Shown here one piece after another: positions 50,100 to 64,000 of a DNA stretch of 64,000 nucleotides. The DNA is taken from NCBI RefSeq assembly GCF_958298935.1, contig NC_084936.1, forward strand, positions 1,247,501 through 1,311,500. Reading direction: 5' to 3'. The notes under the pieces are model-generated. The model did not search any database. It was not told where the DNA came from and worked only from the letters and a program-made list of their open reading frames with translations. The translations under genes and the position numbers were made by a program. This stretch comes from Phragmites australis (taxonomy: Eukaryota > Streptophyta > Magnoliopsida > Poales > Poaceae). Every line of letters begins with the position of its first letter. Positions within the stretch are counted from its first letter, which is position 1.

Positions 50100-50325
50100 T
50101 ACTGCAGTGTTACTGTAATTACTATATCTCACATCACGGAACCGGTTCCTCTAACTTAACAGAGGTAAGTCAGAAGTGAACAGTTTTATAAACAATATTA
50201 TAAACTTAGATAAACATCACTACAATTACTGTATCTCACATCACGGAACCGGTTCCTCTGATTTAACAGACCTAAGTTAAAAATGAACAGTTTCATAAAC
50301 AGTATTATATGCTTAATTGAACAGT
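50100..50325. repeat. 108-bp direct duplication
   Basis: 'atctcacatcacggaaccgg' followed by 'ttcctct' occurs at 50125 and again at 50233, with matching flanks ('taacagaggtaagt' / 'taacagacctaagt', and 'tgaacagtttcataaaca'). Confidence 0.85.
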
Positions 50326-50497
50326 ACTATACATTAATTTACTGTTTATAAGGATGGCCTACGAGATTGGTATTCATAATTCATACATTTACTGTTTACA
50401 AACCACTGTTTACTGAGGCGAGTCAATGATACTGTTCACACTCGGACTTACCTCTGGCCGATTCCATCACATCACATGTTATTGCTGTAATGTGCAG

Positions 50498-51478
50498 GTT
50501 AAACGTGATGCCGAGACTGGAATTAGTCGAGGATGTGCTTTTGTTACAATGCGTTCTCTAGCAGAAGCTAGAACAGCTATCGATGCTCTGGATGGATTTG
50601 TGAGTCACTCTACACTACATCTTCCTTTGCTCCACAGTTTTCCCCATTCCTAATATGAAACTATTGCTGCTCCTCCCCTACCCCCCCCCCCCCCCCGGGC
50701 CAACAAATGAACTGTTTGCTACATGTACCAATCCTTTTACAAATCACTAACTATTACTGGCATGTATTTCTCTCTTGGGACTTGGATGGGCGTGAAGTGT
50801 TCGTTAAACTAGTATCTCATGTCAGTTCTTTTTTTTATAGACGAAGGAAAAACATTATTTCGGTCTCTGCATAGTGAAATGCACACAGCTGCTCATTATT
50901 ATAAAGTTTGACATAACACCTGGAATACTAGGTAAGTTACGAAAAAACGAGCATTCTGAACATTGGTCGGTCCAGTTCCTGTTTATAGTCTATTACTAAA
51001 CTGCCAACCAAAACGAGCAAAAATCTCCATCACGGTTGTTTCCAATCTTCAACATGCATCCTTTATAAGAGACGTTCGTCTTATACAGCAAAGACCAGTG
51101 CCGAATCCAATATGTGCCCCGAAAAAGAACCTTTGACCCACTCCAAATTATTCTTGACCACCAGTCTTGACGCGCGTTCCAACAAGTCCTCTTCTGCGAA
51201 ATCAGCTCTCCTCTTGCTGCGCTAATAGGAAAAATGTCAAACTGACCCATATAACGCCCATGAAGAACCACATCTTCGAAAGCCCACACAAGATCTATGT
51301 TGGCAACCTTGCATGGTCTGTTCAGCCTCAAGACTTGAGGGAGCACTTCACTCGGTGTAGAAATGTTGTTAGTACGAGGCTGCTGACAGATCGCAAAGGA
51401 GGGAGAAACCGTGTCGATGGGTTCCTTTCGTTTTCTTCAGCTGAAGAGCTTGAGGCTGCGTTAAAGCTTGACAGAACG
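50498..51478 (+). pseudogene. Chloroplast-type ribonucleoprotein (two-RRM) gene, broken
   Basis: Three pieces read on the plus strand. Exon 50498-50599 (34 codons) is the second half of RRM1, 'VKRDAETGISRGCAFVTM'. A piece from 50779 reads 'DLDGREVFVKLVSHVS'. A piece 51224-51478 (85 codons) holds the linker and most of RRM2, with RNP2 KIYVGNLA and 'SVQPQDLREHF'. This resembles plastid RNPs that bind chloroplast transcripts. Signs of decay: no transit peptide, start or first half of RRM1 within 1 kb upstream; the base pair before the second piece is GG where an AG acceptor is needed (50777-50778); RNP1 position 3 is Cys in RRM1 (RGCAFVTM) and Asp in RRM2 (RVDGFLSF) where an aromatic residue is normal; and the final exon was not found. 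A T-tract and about 0.4 kb of foreign sequence separate the second and third pieces. Confidence 0.75.
50827..51223 (-). mobile_element. Probable retroposon insertion (minus orientation) in the RNP pseudogene
   Basis: The stretch begins with a T-tract just after the 'SHVS' coding piece, as expected for the poly(A) tail of a minus-strand retroposon. It continues with 'attatttcggtctctgcata.tgaaatgcacac', which I associate with 3' ends of plant LINEs. It ends immediately before coding sequence resumes at 51224. No target duplication was found, so it could instead be intron sequence. Confidence 0.45.
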
Positions 51479-51630
51479 GTATGGCTCTTCAAAAATTTCA
51501 TTCCATTGCTTGTTTGAGTCGTTCCAGTAGCTTGCTTTTTAACAAACAGTGGTTACAAGTTACTACTTCGATCTGCTACTGCTGCCGCTATTAATCTAGC
51601 ATACCTAGGTATTTGTCATAGTTGCAAATA

Positions 51631-51890
51631 CTTCCTCCTCCGATTATAAATACTTATCGTTTTGGATAAGATATGATCTCCAATGTATAGTTTTGATCAC
51701 TATTTTCTATTAGAATATATTTATAAAATTTATTGAATTTGTGATATTATGAAAGATTTTTTTCAAGACAAATCTGCATATATGATTTTAAAATTTCTCA
51801 ACTAAATATTTTAAAAGTTATTGTTAGTCAAAGTTTTAAAAGTTCGACCGAATCTTTTCCAAAACGGCATGTATTTATGACCGGAGTGAG
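51631..51890. mobile_element. Stowaway-like MITE with TA target
   Basis: The left end 'cttcctcctccgattataaatacttatcgttttgga' and right end 'tccaaaacggcatgtatttatgaccggagtgag' are inverted repeats of the CTCCCTCCG family, flanked by TA on both sides. About 260 bp, AT-rich, non-coding. Confidence 0.8.
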
Positions 51891-53132
51891 TAATGAGTTT
51901 CATATGGATTTTTGAGGTTCCTATTTAGCTCTCTGATTACCTGCGAGCCCTGCCTGTACTCCACTCTTATGCTTGTCAACTATTGCTTTCACGATTGATC
52001 CTGTGTTTACAAGCGTGACTGCTTATTTTCCGAGACTGTGCTATGCACGTGTTTCATTAGGAAGAGCATCATTGCTTATTTTACTTACTGATATCACTCC
52101 TGTGTTTACGAGCACCATTGCTTATATCAACTCTTGCTTTCACCACCACATGTTTTCCATGGACGGGATATCATCGTCAAGGAAGCTCATGTAGAACGTC
52201 AGCGTCAGATGAGCTGAGCCGTTGTGTATTACACATGAGGACTATTCCATTTTTGTCTGGCTTAATGGCTGATTTTGTTCATGCACCAGGCACAGGCCGC
52301 ACAGCTAACAAACACGCTCTCTTCTGTATGGCAAAAAAAAAGAAAGCGTAACTGAGTATGGCGGCAGCAATTTTGTTAATAGCATCGTGGATGGCCGTGC
52401 TGGCTTCAATTGCACTGCTGATCTGGTCATGTGCAAGTTGAAAACTGATAGTCATGAGCAAGCGATTGAAGTGCATTTGTGTGCCTTGCTGCTATGAATG
52501 TATCTTGTGATTCCTCTCCCCACACCACATGAGATGATGCTTGCATTTCAGCCTCTGCAAATTGCATTGCAAGCGAGTAACATAATAAGAAAGATTCGGT
52601 TTTGTAAAGTATCAGCATACATTGTAAGTAATAAGTATTTTACAAGGGGTAACAAAACATTTTTTTTTGGGCACCCGATCAAGGATACATCTCAAAACAA
52701 AGAACAAATAGCACACAATAATGTTGATCTTCGTCGTTTGATAGATGGATTTTTTTGTGATTCCTGCAGAAAATCGTGGATTAGCATAATTAAATAGCAC
52801 TATTCCGTTACCCAAATTCGTCATCAACCATAACCATAATCTGAACGACCGAATCTCAGAGTACAGAATACAAAGCAAAAATCAGACAGCAAACAGGTAA
52901 AGACAAACAATTCAATGTAAATGATAACGGTAGCTGACAAAATCTGGATGCATGGTAGCAAAAGTTTAACAGGCAGATCTGCGGAACCAAAAAGGTTTTA
53001 CACCATTCTCCATGTAAACATAGAAAATTTGCAGTCTCTACTTGGCTCTAAACTCATAAAGCATCAAATAAAATGATTTCTTGAACAGGCCCAGCTTTAT
53101 GAAGCTAAGAGCACAACCGATGCTGAGCTCTC

Positions 53133-54335
<1,203 letters not shown>

Positions 54336-54459
54336 GGCAGCGGATGGTTGTTTGTCTCCGGCGACGGCTGTCGGGTGGCTACCTGCTGCAGCGGCGGCGG
54401 CGGCGGCGCGAAGAGCGAGAGTGAGGGGGGGCGAGCGGTGGGGGCAGAGGGATGCGGGC

Positions 54460-54535
54460 TAGGGTTTTGGGCACTACTTATAGTGAGCGCCGTTTTGGGC
54501 TGGGTCATCTAATGGGCTTCGTCCTACTTTCGGCC
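54460..54535 (-). promoter_or_regulatory. RPS13 copy 1 promoter: telo-box, TATA-like and site II motifs
   Basis: On the minus strand, AAACCCTA (telo-box, 54460-54467) lies downstream of CTATAAGTAG (54476-54485). AGCCCATTAG and GGGCCGAAAG (site II type) lie further upstream. This combination is characteristic of plant ribosomal protein genes and links expression to cell division (TCP factor binding at site II). Confidence 0.8.
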
Positions 54536-54849
54536 CAGTGAACATCGTCTAAGCTTTTTTTTGGCAAATTATTTGGTTTCAACCTAATCGTCTATTGCCT
54601 TTTTTAAGCTTATATTTTTATTTATTTTGAGGTTAGATTATGGTAGCGCTGTCAGATTCGTAATATTGAAATTGTTTTTGCGTGTTGAAAGATGAACTCG
54701 GTATATGTTTGAAGTCCTGTCAGTGTGGTCTCACCGGGTCAGGAAGCATTTTCTTGAGAAGAGACGCCACGGCATTGCTTTGTATCTGCTCATGTTCATC
54801 TTTCAACATCATTGACTTCGGACAATGATATGGAAATTTAGTCACTCAC

Positions 54850-56880
54850 CATGCTAGTTACTAGCATATTAATTATACGTCGACATAAGACAAAATGTGA
54901 TGTGGCAGGATAGTTAAGGAATAAAGAGAATGAGCTAGTTTATTCAGGAAGAAACAAGCTAGGCACAATATCTATGTAACATCCCAAAATTTCTTTCTCC
55001 CAAATGTAATAGCGCGGAGAAATTAATTAAAATAAATTAATTAAAATTTGCTATATTTACTATTGTTATTGTTTTATAAGTGTTGCTTGGTCCTCTCTTG
55101 AGCTTCTAAAGTCCCTAATAAATAAAATTTTGCCAGTTTTGAATTTTTTCCCTAATTGTGTAGTTAATATGTGCTAGCTGTTGGTTTTGTTTGATAGTTG
55201 ACTATAAATAGTATAAAACTATTATACACAATTATCCTATACATGTACGGATTTATAGGGTTTTTTGGATTCTTATAGTATACGATTATATTTGAGAAAG
55301 AGATCTCTAGACGTATAGAAACTGTCTACGAATTCTAAGGTATCCCTTAAAACAAAAGAATCTATCTCTAAGATTAAGGATGACAAAATCCTACTTAAAA
55401 AGAAGTCCAGAGGCTATACGGCAACCCCTATATATATTCAGAGTAAGGGAACCTTACGGAGGACAACAAACAACATGCCAGAAACCATCGCTCAACGAGC
55501 CTCAAGCCTTTTACAATCACGATCTATATCAACATCTCGTTAAGATGTCAGCATGATACCATACTTGCAAATAATTAATATTTTTCAATAAGAAAATATG
55601 ATAATGCTTTTCAGACGCACTAAGTATTGTGAAGGCAACTTGTCTTTGACCATTTTGATCCAAGTTTTTAAATATTTTATATGCAAAATTACATATTAAT
55701 AACATTGACGAGAATGACAAGTTGGGCTATACCCTAGTTTTAACCTTATCTTCTTGGTTTTTGTGGATTATAGAAGGGTAGTTCATGCTTAACCTTTTTG
55801 GATGGTGATGTTCATAATGTTAAGTTACACCGACTGATGGTCTTATACAACTAAGTTAAAGTGAAGGTTAATCTTTTTGTTAGCGACATGGAGTTATGAT
55901 TTGAGCAACGGGTTGTATGAGACTAGTGTAGGTAGCATGGTATGGTTTGTGTGGTCTTGCTCAAATCTAAAGACCGATTCATGAAGCGACATTGCGAGTT
56001 GACAGTACAATCATAAGCTTGATATGAGACAGATCTAGCTGACTAATTAGCTTAAATGCCAGCATGGTGTAGCTTGGAGGTGGTACGGATAATGGAATGG
56101 TATATTCTAGGATCTGTATGATGCAAGAGAGGGCTTCTGTTGTTGAGTTGTAGCTTACGCGACGGTGATATCTTAGTGAGGCCGCGTGTTGGGAGTGGTT
56201 TTGTAAAAGCTTTGTAGTGATTTTGAGTTGTACACTTCAGAAATATGTAAGTGTTTCGTGAATAGGGCAAAACGAGAAATTATGTCTTATAAGTAAAGTG
56301 TACAATCCTCACATGATTAGAACTTACTGGTAAGTTTGATAAACTGTGGTAGTGGGTACTGTAGTTGAAGTGTTAGTTTATTCAATCATGGTAGTGGTAA
56401 GTGTGGTTGAGGTCAACCTTGATTGGAGCTATAGTTGAGGCGTTTGGTTTTTGGTTAAGTGAAGATGTGAAAATCTTGAGGTTTATATTTATTGTTAATT
56501 CACTTAATTAAGTACCCCCTTCTAAATTATTTTATGCAAAAGAGTCATTCTATCTTATTCTTGTTAAAACCTTCATATACATTATTTTTTCCCATAATTT
56601 GTTGAATACAATATATGTTCACATTTGTTATATCCAAAACATACTCAGTTAGAGAATATTTGGACTACTTCGTGGAAGAATTATCTTTTAGGGAGGTGTT
56701 CTACGTCGATTGCATGTAGAGTTACCCATAGAAGATTGAAGATAATGCTTAGGCCGTTGTAGTTTTTGTAGTTTTATTTATTTCTGGGACCCTTGAAAGT
56801 CTTTTTTTTAATACAATTTTACTCAAATAAGTTAAATATATGTTTTGTTATCACCAATAAAGTTACTATATGTTAAAATT
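54850..56880. other. Spacer between the duplicated blocks
   Basis: AT-rich sequence without recognisable coding or RNA gene. A stretch beginning 'tgtaacatcccaaaatttc' at 54976 resembles the TGTAACATCCC start of a gypsy LTR and may be an LTR remnant, but no matching end was identified. Confidence 0.4.
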
Positions 56881-56883
56881 AAT

Positions 56884-57240
56884 TCCTAAGGTCGTCTCTA
56901 GCAGAGGAGGCATCGAACGACCGCATCCCTGTACGCATCCTTTTGCCGATCTGTCCGCCCGCAACACCGCTTCAGCGAGAACCATATCGAGCGGCACAGT
57001 GTTGCGGTAGGCGAGTGGACGGAGGAAGGCAACGACAAATTTGCGGGAGTAGAGAGGAGACCGCATCACTGTTCATAGAGTATATATATGGGTCCGAAAG
57101 AAGGAGAGTAATAAAAGGTAGAAAATATGATAGTTGCTGGAGATAAAAAAAAATGAAATATATTATAATAATATTAGAAGATGATGTAATAGTATTATAG
57201 AAAATAAATTTTTAAAATATCAGCTGAAGATGACCTAAGC
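56884..57240. mobile_element. MITE with CTTAGGTCATCTTCAGC-type ends
   Basis: 'cctaaggtcgtctctagcag' on the left and 'cagctgaagatgacctaag' on the right are imperfect inverted repeats. The left half is GC-rich, the right half AT-rich; non-coding. Open frames within it are not genes. Confidence 0.6.
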
Positions 57241-57964
57241 TCAATATAAAGATTGATCTGTTTCTCAACCCGCTCTTAATAATCCAAGAGCTGGAAACCA
57301 ACACATATACATTGGCATAAAGCTACTGTATTATTTTGTTAGCAATCATTGAAGTCACGAACCAACAAATATACATTGGCAGGAAGCTATTCTCCTTGAA
57401 GTGTCATCCTATTTAACAATCGGTCATAAGAAATTAAATATAATGCATTAGGGTGTGTAAACTTTCACCTTAAAAATAAGCATAGATGCAAGTAGCCTTG
57501 CCACTCCAACGACCTAACATGTAACATCTATTATTAACATGTTCCATTGTTATCTCGAGATGTGCAACAATAACAAAGGGTTGGAAATCTATCCATCTGA
57601 CGTCCCATTACGAAGTAGGATAATAACGAGGACCCTCCTCGCAGCCAGATTAGAGCAAATCTAGCAACAGAACACTCGCCGATCAGACAAGCAAAGATCA
57701 CAACAATGCAGACAGAGGCAGGCCAACAACAAAGTCGAGTAAACGCTAATTGTAACGGACAAAACATGGATGCATGATACGTTTAACAGAGAATTTGCGA
57801 AACAAAAAATGGTTTATAAGATATTCTCCGAGTAAACACAGAAAAACGTTGCAGTTCCTTGTCCATCTAACCCGCTTCAAACTCATTAAACATTACATAA
57901 ATTCATATCTAGAACTAGCCAAATCTTTGAAGCAGCTAAGACCACACCATATGAAGGAGATCAC

Positions 57965-59559
<1,595 letters not shown>

Positions 59560-59650
59560 GGCGACGTCTGGCGGGCGGCTAGCTGCTGCTGCAGCTGCGG
59601 AGCGAAGTGCGAGAGGGGGGCGCGAGCGGCGGTGGGAGAGGGGTGAGGAC

Positions 59651-59735
59651 TAGGGTTTTTGCGCTACTTATAGCGAGCGGCGGCGATGAGGGTTCGGCAG
59701 CGCCGTTTTGGGCTGGGTCATCTAATGGGCTTCGG
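59651..59735 (-). promoter_or_regulatory. RPS13 copy 2 promoter: telo-box, TATA-like and site II motifs
   Basis: AAACCCTA (complement of 59651-59658), CTATAAGTAG-like sequence just upstream, then GCCCATTAG and GGGCCGAAG site II motifs. It has about 15 bp more than copy 1 between TATA and the first site II motif ('ggcgatgagggttcggca'). Confidence 0.75.
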
Positions 59736-59889
59736 CCCAGCGAGCAGTTATTTTTGGAAATTATTTGGTTTCAACCTAAGCGTCTATTGGCTTCTTTTAA
59801 GCTTTTTATTTTTATTTGTTTTGAGATTAGATTATCGTAGTGCTGTAAGATTGTAATTTTGAAATTGTTTTTGCGTACGAACTCGGTAT

Positions 59890-60165
59890 ATGTTTGGATC
59901 TGTTTAACAGAGCTCCTATAACAACCCACAGAGTGGAAGCAGAGGAGCTTTGATAAACGGTAATTTGTAGTTTTTAACTCACAGAATAATTCTGTGAGTG
60001 TGATTTCCTAAAATGAATTATATGTTAAAAACTAACAAAAATCATATTCTTCTGATTTGCTTCCTTAGTATAATCACTTACTTCACAAGTATACTTAGAG
60101 AACCACTTTCTTTAACAAATCAATTTCTTTATAAGATTTGGATAAGAGGAACCTCTACGAAACAG
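59890..60165. mobile_element. MITE inserted in copy 2 of the RPS13 duplication
   Basis: It starts near 'tctgtttaacagagctcc' and ends near 'ggaacctctacgaaacagga', imperfect inverted repeats. It is absent from the matching position in copy 1, where 'tatatgtttgaagtcctgtc' is continuous. A related copy lies at 49320-49590. Confidence 0.75.
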
Positions 60166-60849
60166 GACTTTTGAAGTCCAATGTGTGGTCTCACCGTGTC
60201 AGGAAGCATTTTCTTGAGAAGAGACGCCACGCGATTGCTTTGCATCATTGACTATTTTCTGCTCATGTTCATCTTTCAACATCATTGACTATGGACCACA
60301 GTAAGATGACACGAAAATTTAGAACGAGAACAGAATTGCCAAGAAGAAAATAGTTTTTAGTTCATAAATGCAATGGCCACAGATGCAATATGTCAACTCT
60401 GTCTCTGTGCACTGCTAACATTTCAGCGTGCGAAAGGCCTCTGAAAATTCTCGAGCAACAGGATCTCCAAGCTCCGTCATGTGATATCGCTCTAAATAAC
60501 AGATAAAGCATCTGGATGAACAGATTGACAACCAATGGTGCGTGCGGTAGCTTAAGAATGATCCAAAATTCGTATGCACAATAGCAGCAGCTGAATGTAA
60601 TTCCACAACCATGAATGTAATTCATGAATCCCCTTGCCTTACCAGCAAGAAATTTATTGAAGACTTTACAGATTAGGAGAAATATACCAAATATTCATCA
60701 TATCAGGCAAAAGGCCACAACTATGTGGAACCAATAGGAAGTTGCTCTTATGTGTGTGTAAACTAAGGGCATGTAGCATCACATCAATGTAACAGGTAAC
60801 ATCATCATATTGATTTCTAAAAGTATTTCTGACCATGATCAAGAATTTG

Positions 60850-62800
60850 AACTGAGCTTATATGAATCAAATGCAGAGGCGTGAGTATAAAGGTGTTAGT
60901 TTAAGGTTATTGAGGTTGCTCATGATAGTCTTAGAATATTTGTGGAATTTAAAGGCTTGTTTTGCAACTCTGTGGAAGTTATTCAGGTTGTTCATGATAA
61001 TCTCAGTGATGATAACAAAACATTTAAGATCTAAAGGCTTTTCTTTCAACCTAGTTGAGCACAGGGGAACCCACAATTCAACTATTCACGATACAAAGAA
61101 GGTTTTGGTTTAAGATTATTGAGGTTGTTCATGATGATCTTGGTGAGGACACAAAATCTTTTAGGTAAGATCTAAAGGCCTCGTTTTCAACTCTGTTGAG
61201 GATAGGGATATCCTTGTCTCACCACCAAGATGGTCAGCAACAGAAACTTCATGGAGAGCATGCAAAAGCCCACAACTCAATGTTACCAGAAAAGCTTTAT
61301 CCTCTTCTCAATCTCTGTTCTTCTTTAATTAACTACGAGCTTCGTTCTTCTTTAATTAACTATGATCTTGAAAAAACCATGCGCTGTCTGGCAATGTGAA
61401 AGATGAGAAAGAAATTGGCATGTCCTGGATCTACCAAATACAGGGGAAGTGACCAAAGGTGAATTAGGAATTTATCTGTTTTTTCTCCATGTCTAACTTA
61501 ACATTGTATAAAGTTATATCAATGTAGCAGCATATAGGTATTCCAGAGGGCATTTCAATCCATGTGTTACGAATGTCAACTGAGCTTATATGAATCAAAT
61601 ATATAGAGGCATGAAGGCATGGTTTCAATTGAAGGTAAGTGAGGACTGTGGTTCATAACTTGCATGAGAAGCATGAAAAAGCTATGAGGGAAGATCTAAA
61701 CAAATGAAGTAGCTTCCAAGCATATGGAATCCTCCAGTTATCAGCATCATGCTCTCAAGAGGAACATCTTAATCATAATAGTGGCATTGGACCAAACCAA
61801 TTATAACTATGAATCAGAAAACCCGTCTTATATATTTGATATGGTTACTGCTAGATTTCTCACTATCAAAAGGACCATCCTATTCATTTGTGAAGTGAAT
61901 TTACCAAAGTAAGGAACAACCCAATGAACTAGGAACTACAGGTTAATTTGCCAAACTAGAGTTCCTAAATCTCAATGTTGAGGTGATCAAGGTGGTCATG
62001 GTAATCTTAGTGAGGATTAAAAAGCATTTAATTAAGATCTGAAGGTTTTTCTTTCAACTTTGTTGAGCACAGGAAAACCCACTATTCAACTCTTCATGTA
62101 CATAAAAGATTTTGGTTTAAGGCTATCAAGGTAGTTCATGATGATCCTAGTGACAACGCAAAACCTTTTAGGTAAGATCTAAATGTCTCTCTTTTTGTCT
62201 TACCAACAAGATGTTCAACAACAAAAAACTTCACGAAAAAACAGGAGAGCACGCAAAAGCACACAACTCTACACAGCCAGCAAAGGGATAGTGTTTCCCC
62301 ATGTGTAAACTAACATTGTCTAAAGTTCAATCATTTCGGCAGCATATAGGTATTCTAGAGAGCATTTTAATCCATGCATCAAGAATGTGTGCTGAGCTTA
62401 TATGAATCAAATATACAGATGCATGAAGGCATGATTTCAATTGAAGGTAATGGAGGACTTGAGGTATTGGATCGTGACTTCCTTGAGAAGCATGAAAAGT
62501 TTTGAGGGAAGATCTAAATAAATGAAGGAGCATCCAAGTATATGGAATCCCTCCAGTTATCAGCATCATGCTCTGAAAAGGAACATCTCAACCATAATAG
62601 TGGCATTGGACCAAATCAATTTATAACTAGGAATCAGAAAACCCATCCTATAGATTTGATGTGGTTACTGCTGGATTACTCACAATCAAAAGGCTCATCC
62701 TATTCATCTGTGAAGTGAATTTAGCAAATTAAGAAAGAAACCAATGAACTAGGAACTACAGGTTGATTTACTAGATCACAGCTCCTAAATGTTAATGACA
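60850..62800. repeat. Large degenerate direct repeats (about 0.7-0.8 kb units)
   Basis: 'gagcttatatgaatcaaata' occurs near 60855, 61580 and 62394, each followed by 'aggc.tga.ggcatg'. Within and between units, 'ttgaggttgttcatgatgatct' and 'taagatctaaaggc' recur (60910, 60985, 61105, 61985, 62125). Units two and three are closest: 'catgaaggcatg.tttcaattgaaggtaa', 'ttatcagcatcatgctct' and 'aggaacatct' align across about 430 bp. No coding frame is conserved. The origin is not recognised. Confidence 0.75.
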
Positions 62801-63380
62801 GCGTTATCATCACAAGTGATAATACAATCGAGATAAGCTTGGCAAAAGCCCCATAACATAAATTTAATCGATTGAAATAGTTGCAGTCAACACAAAATGG
62901 CAATCATAAACTACAAGTCCTAGAGCTCCATGAAAATTCCAGTTTCCAATACCTTGGATAACCAAAAGAAACTGTATGATGTAAACAAAAGTAGCACTGA
63001 ATCAACATCGATACATAAGGCAGTGCAGACCATAGCATTAGCTTGTGATCCATTAAGCAAGCAATCATGGTCTGATCGATCAATCAAACATGATTGCATG
63101 AAATAAACATACCCAAACCTCTCAAATAGACCAGATCCACACTTTACATTGCAGTATTGCATTACATGTAGGTAAGCAAAGCATCATCAGCCAGATCCAT
63201 TAATTAATCGATTGATAATCACACCATTATCCAAACCCTAGGTGGTTTCGAAATCAAGGCAGAAACAAAAGAGACGGCCACGTTCATCGAGGAGAGGAAA
63301 ACACAAACGCCACAACATGAGATGGTACGAAAATCAAATCACGGGAGAGTCGTTACAAACGAAGTGCGGCGGCGGCGGGC

Positions 63381-63827
63381 TCATTTGGCGACGATGCGGC
63401 GGATGAAGTCGTCGTAGCGTATGGTGCCGTCGGGCGCGACGTCGACCTCGCGTATCCACTCGTCGAACTCGTGCGGCTCGAGCTTCTCCCCGATGGAGGT
63501 GAGGACGTGGCGGAGGTCGGCGACGGAGACGGTCCCCGAGGCGTCCTTGTCGAGGACACAGAAGGCGTCGCGGAGCGGGCGGTCGAAGGGCTCCGGGCGG
63601 AGGTGGGCGCGCATGAGGTCGAGGAAGCGCGGGAAGTCGAAGGGGGAGGTGAGCTTCTCCTGGGCGGCGATGTCACGGAGCTGCGCCTGCGTGGGGTTCC
63701 CGCCGAGGGAGCGCATGAGGACGCCAAGCTCGGAGGGCGCGATGCGGCCGTCGCCGTCCGTGTCGAAGAGGGAGAAGGCCTCCCGCATGGAGGCGATCTG
63801 GTCCTCGCTCAGATCCTTGCCGCCCAT
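63381..63827 (-). CDS. CML7: Calmodulin-like calcium sensor (CML7-like)
   Basis: A single exon encodes 148 residues beginning [20 protein letters not shown]-hand 1 has a canonical 12-residue loop ([12 protein letters not shown], residues 22-33). EF-hand 2 has lost its loop. EF-hand 3 ([12 protein letters not shown], 93-104) ends in Asp rather than Glu. EF-hand 4 ([12 protein letters not shown], 129-140) has Ala at position 3 and is probably weak. From memory the sequence is very close to rice CML7; the symbol rests on that. Such proteins bind calcium and relay the signal to targets in cytosol or nucleus. An in-frame upstream ATG (63866) adds a low-complexity stretch ([12 protein letters not shown]), so the MGGKD start is preferred. 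GC-rich, intronless, as usual for grass CML genes. The right end of the window cuts its upstream region. Confidence 0.93.
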   Translation of the reverse strand: MGGKDLSEDQIASMREAFSLFDTDGDGRIAPSELGVLMRSLGGNPTQAQLRDIAAQEKLTSPFDFPRFLDLMRAHLRPEPFDRPLRDAFCVLDKDASGTVSVADLRHVLTSIGEKLEPHEFDEWIREVDVAPDGTIRYDDFIRRIVAK

Positions 63828-64000
63828 CGCCGCCGTGGAGGGTCGTGGCGGAGATCTCGGGGACAAGGGGAAGGGCTCGGTGCCTGGCTCTCGCTCTCCT
63901 GTCCTCTCCTCTCCTCTGGCGCGCCTGCGTGCGCCTGACAGGGTGGTGGTGAGGAATGACGCGGTGGGCTCCTGGTGGTGGAGTGCCCGTGCGAGTGGTG

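Noticed and set aside
63828..63866. Upstream in-frame start for the CML gene
   Set aside because: It would add a low-complexity Ser/Pro/Arg stretch not found in the family; the MGGKD start gives the usual 148 residues.
63471..63938. 155-residue plus-strand open frame
   Set aside because: It is the antisense shadow of the GC-rich CML gene; the minus-strand reading has clear EF-hands.

Overview
The window is plant nuclear DNA, most probably from a grass of the sorghum/millet/sugarcane type. Evidence: intron-rich genes with GT..AG junctions, telo-box and site II promoters on ribosomal protein genes, GC-rich first exons, and an abundance of CACTA (En/Spm) transposons, long gypsy-type LTRs, LINE remnants and foldback MITEs typical of grasses. 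No prokaryotic, organellar or viral genes were seen. Species cannot be fixed from sequence alone.

Layout. Bases 1-30,200 are almost entirely repeats: a 105-bp tandem repeat (1.8-2.1 kb), a complete 1.94-kb CACTA element with TSD and a decayed Ulp1-like protease gene (3.1-5.0 kb), a 7.2-kb decayed CACTA element with TNP2 transposase and Ulp1-like remnants that carries an antisense LTR fragment (6.3-13.6 kb), a 0.95-kb CACTA element (13.6-14.6 kb), a third CACTA-like element split by a 4.0-kb solo LTR of the same retrotransposon family (about 16.5-23.0 kb), and a hAT-like element (28.7-29.3 kb). No intact host gene was recognised there.

Bases 30,200-64,000 form a gene island in which every confidently modelled gene reads on the minus strand except a broken plus-strand RRM gene. 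From left: a two-RRM, PAM2-containing CID-type poly(A)-binding-protein-interacting protein (30.2-35.6 kb, 10 exons, with a LINE insertion in an intron); a 5' fragment of VPS13 (41.8-42.8 kb); a GT31 beta-1,3-galactosyltransferase (43.4-45.7 kb, about 11 exons); a decayed chloroplast ribonucleoprotein gene on the plus strand (50.5-51.5 kb); two intact tandem copies of 40S ribosomal protein S13 (53.1-54.3 and 58.0-59.6 kb) in a segmental duplication that includes the promoters; and a single-exon calmodulin-like protein resembling rice CML7 (63.4-63.8 kb).

Functionally the genes are unrelated housekeeping or regulatory genes (mRNA metabolism, cell-wall/arabinogalactan glycosylation, translation, calcium signalling) and do not form a pathway. 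I did not find a convincing new biological system. The most informative material is the nested transposon history, the RPS13 duplication, and the gene fragments (VPS13, chloroplast RNP, an orphan plus-strand exon).
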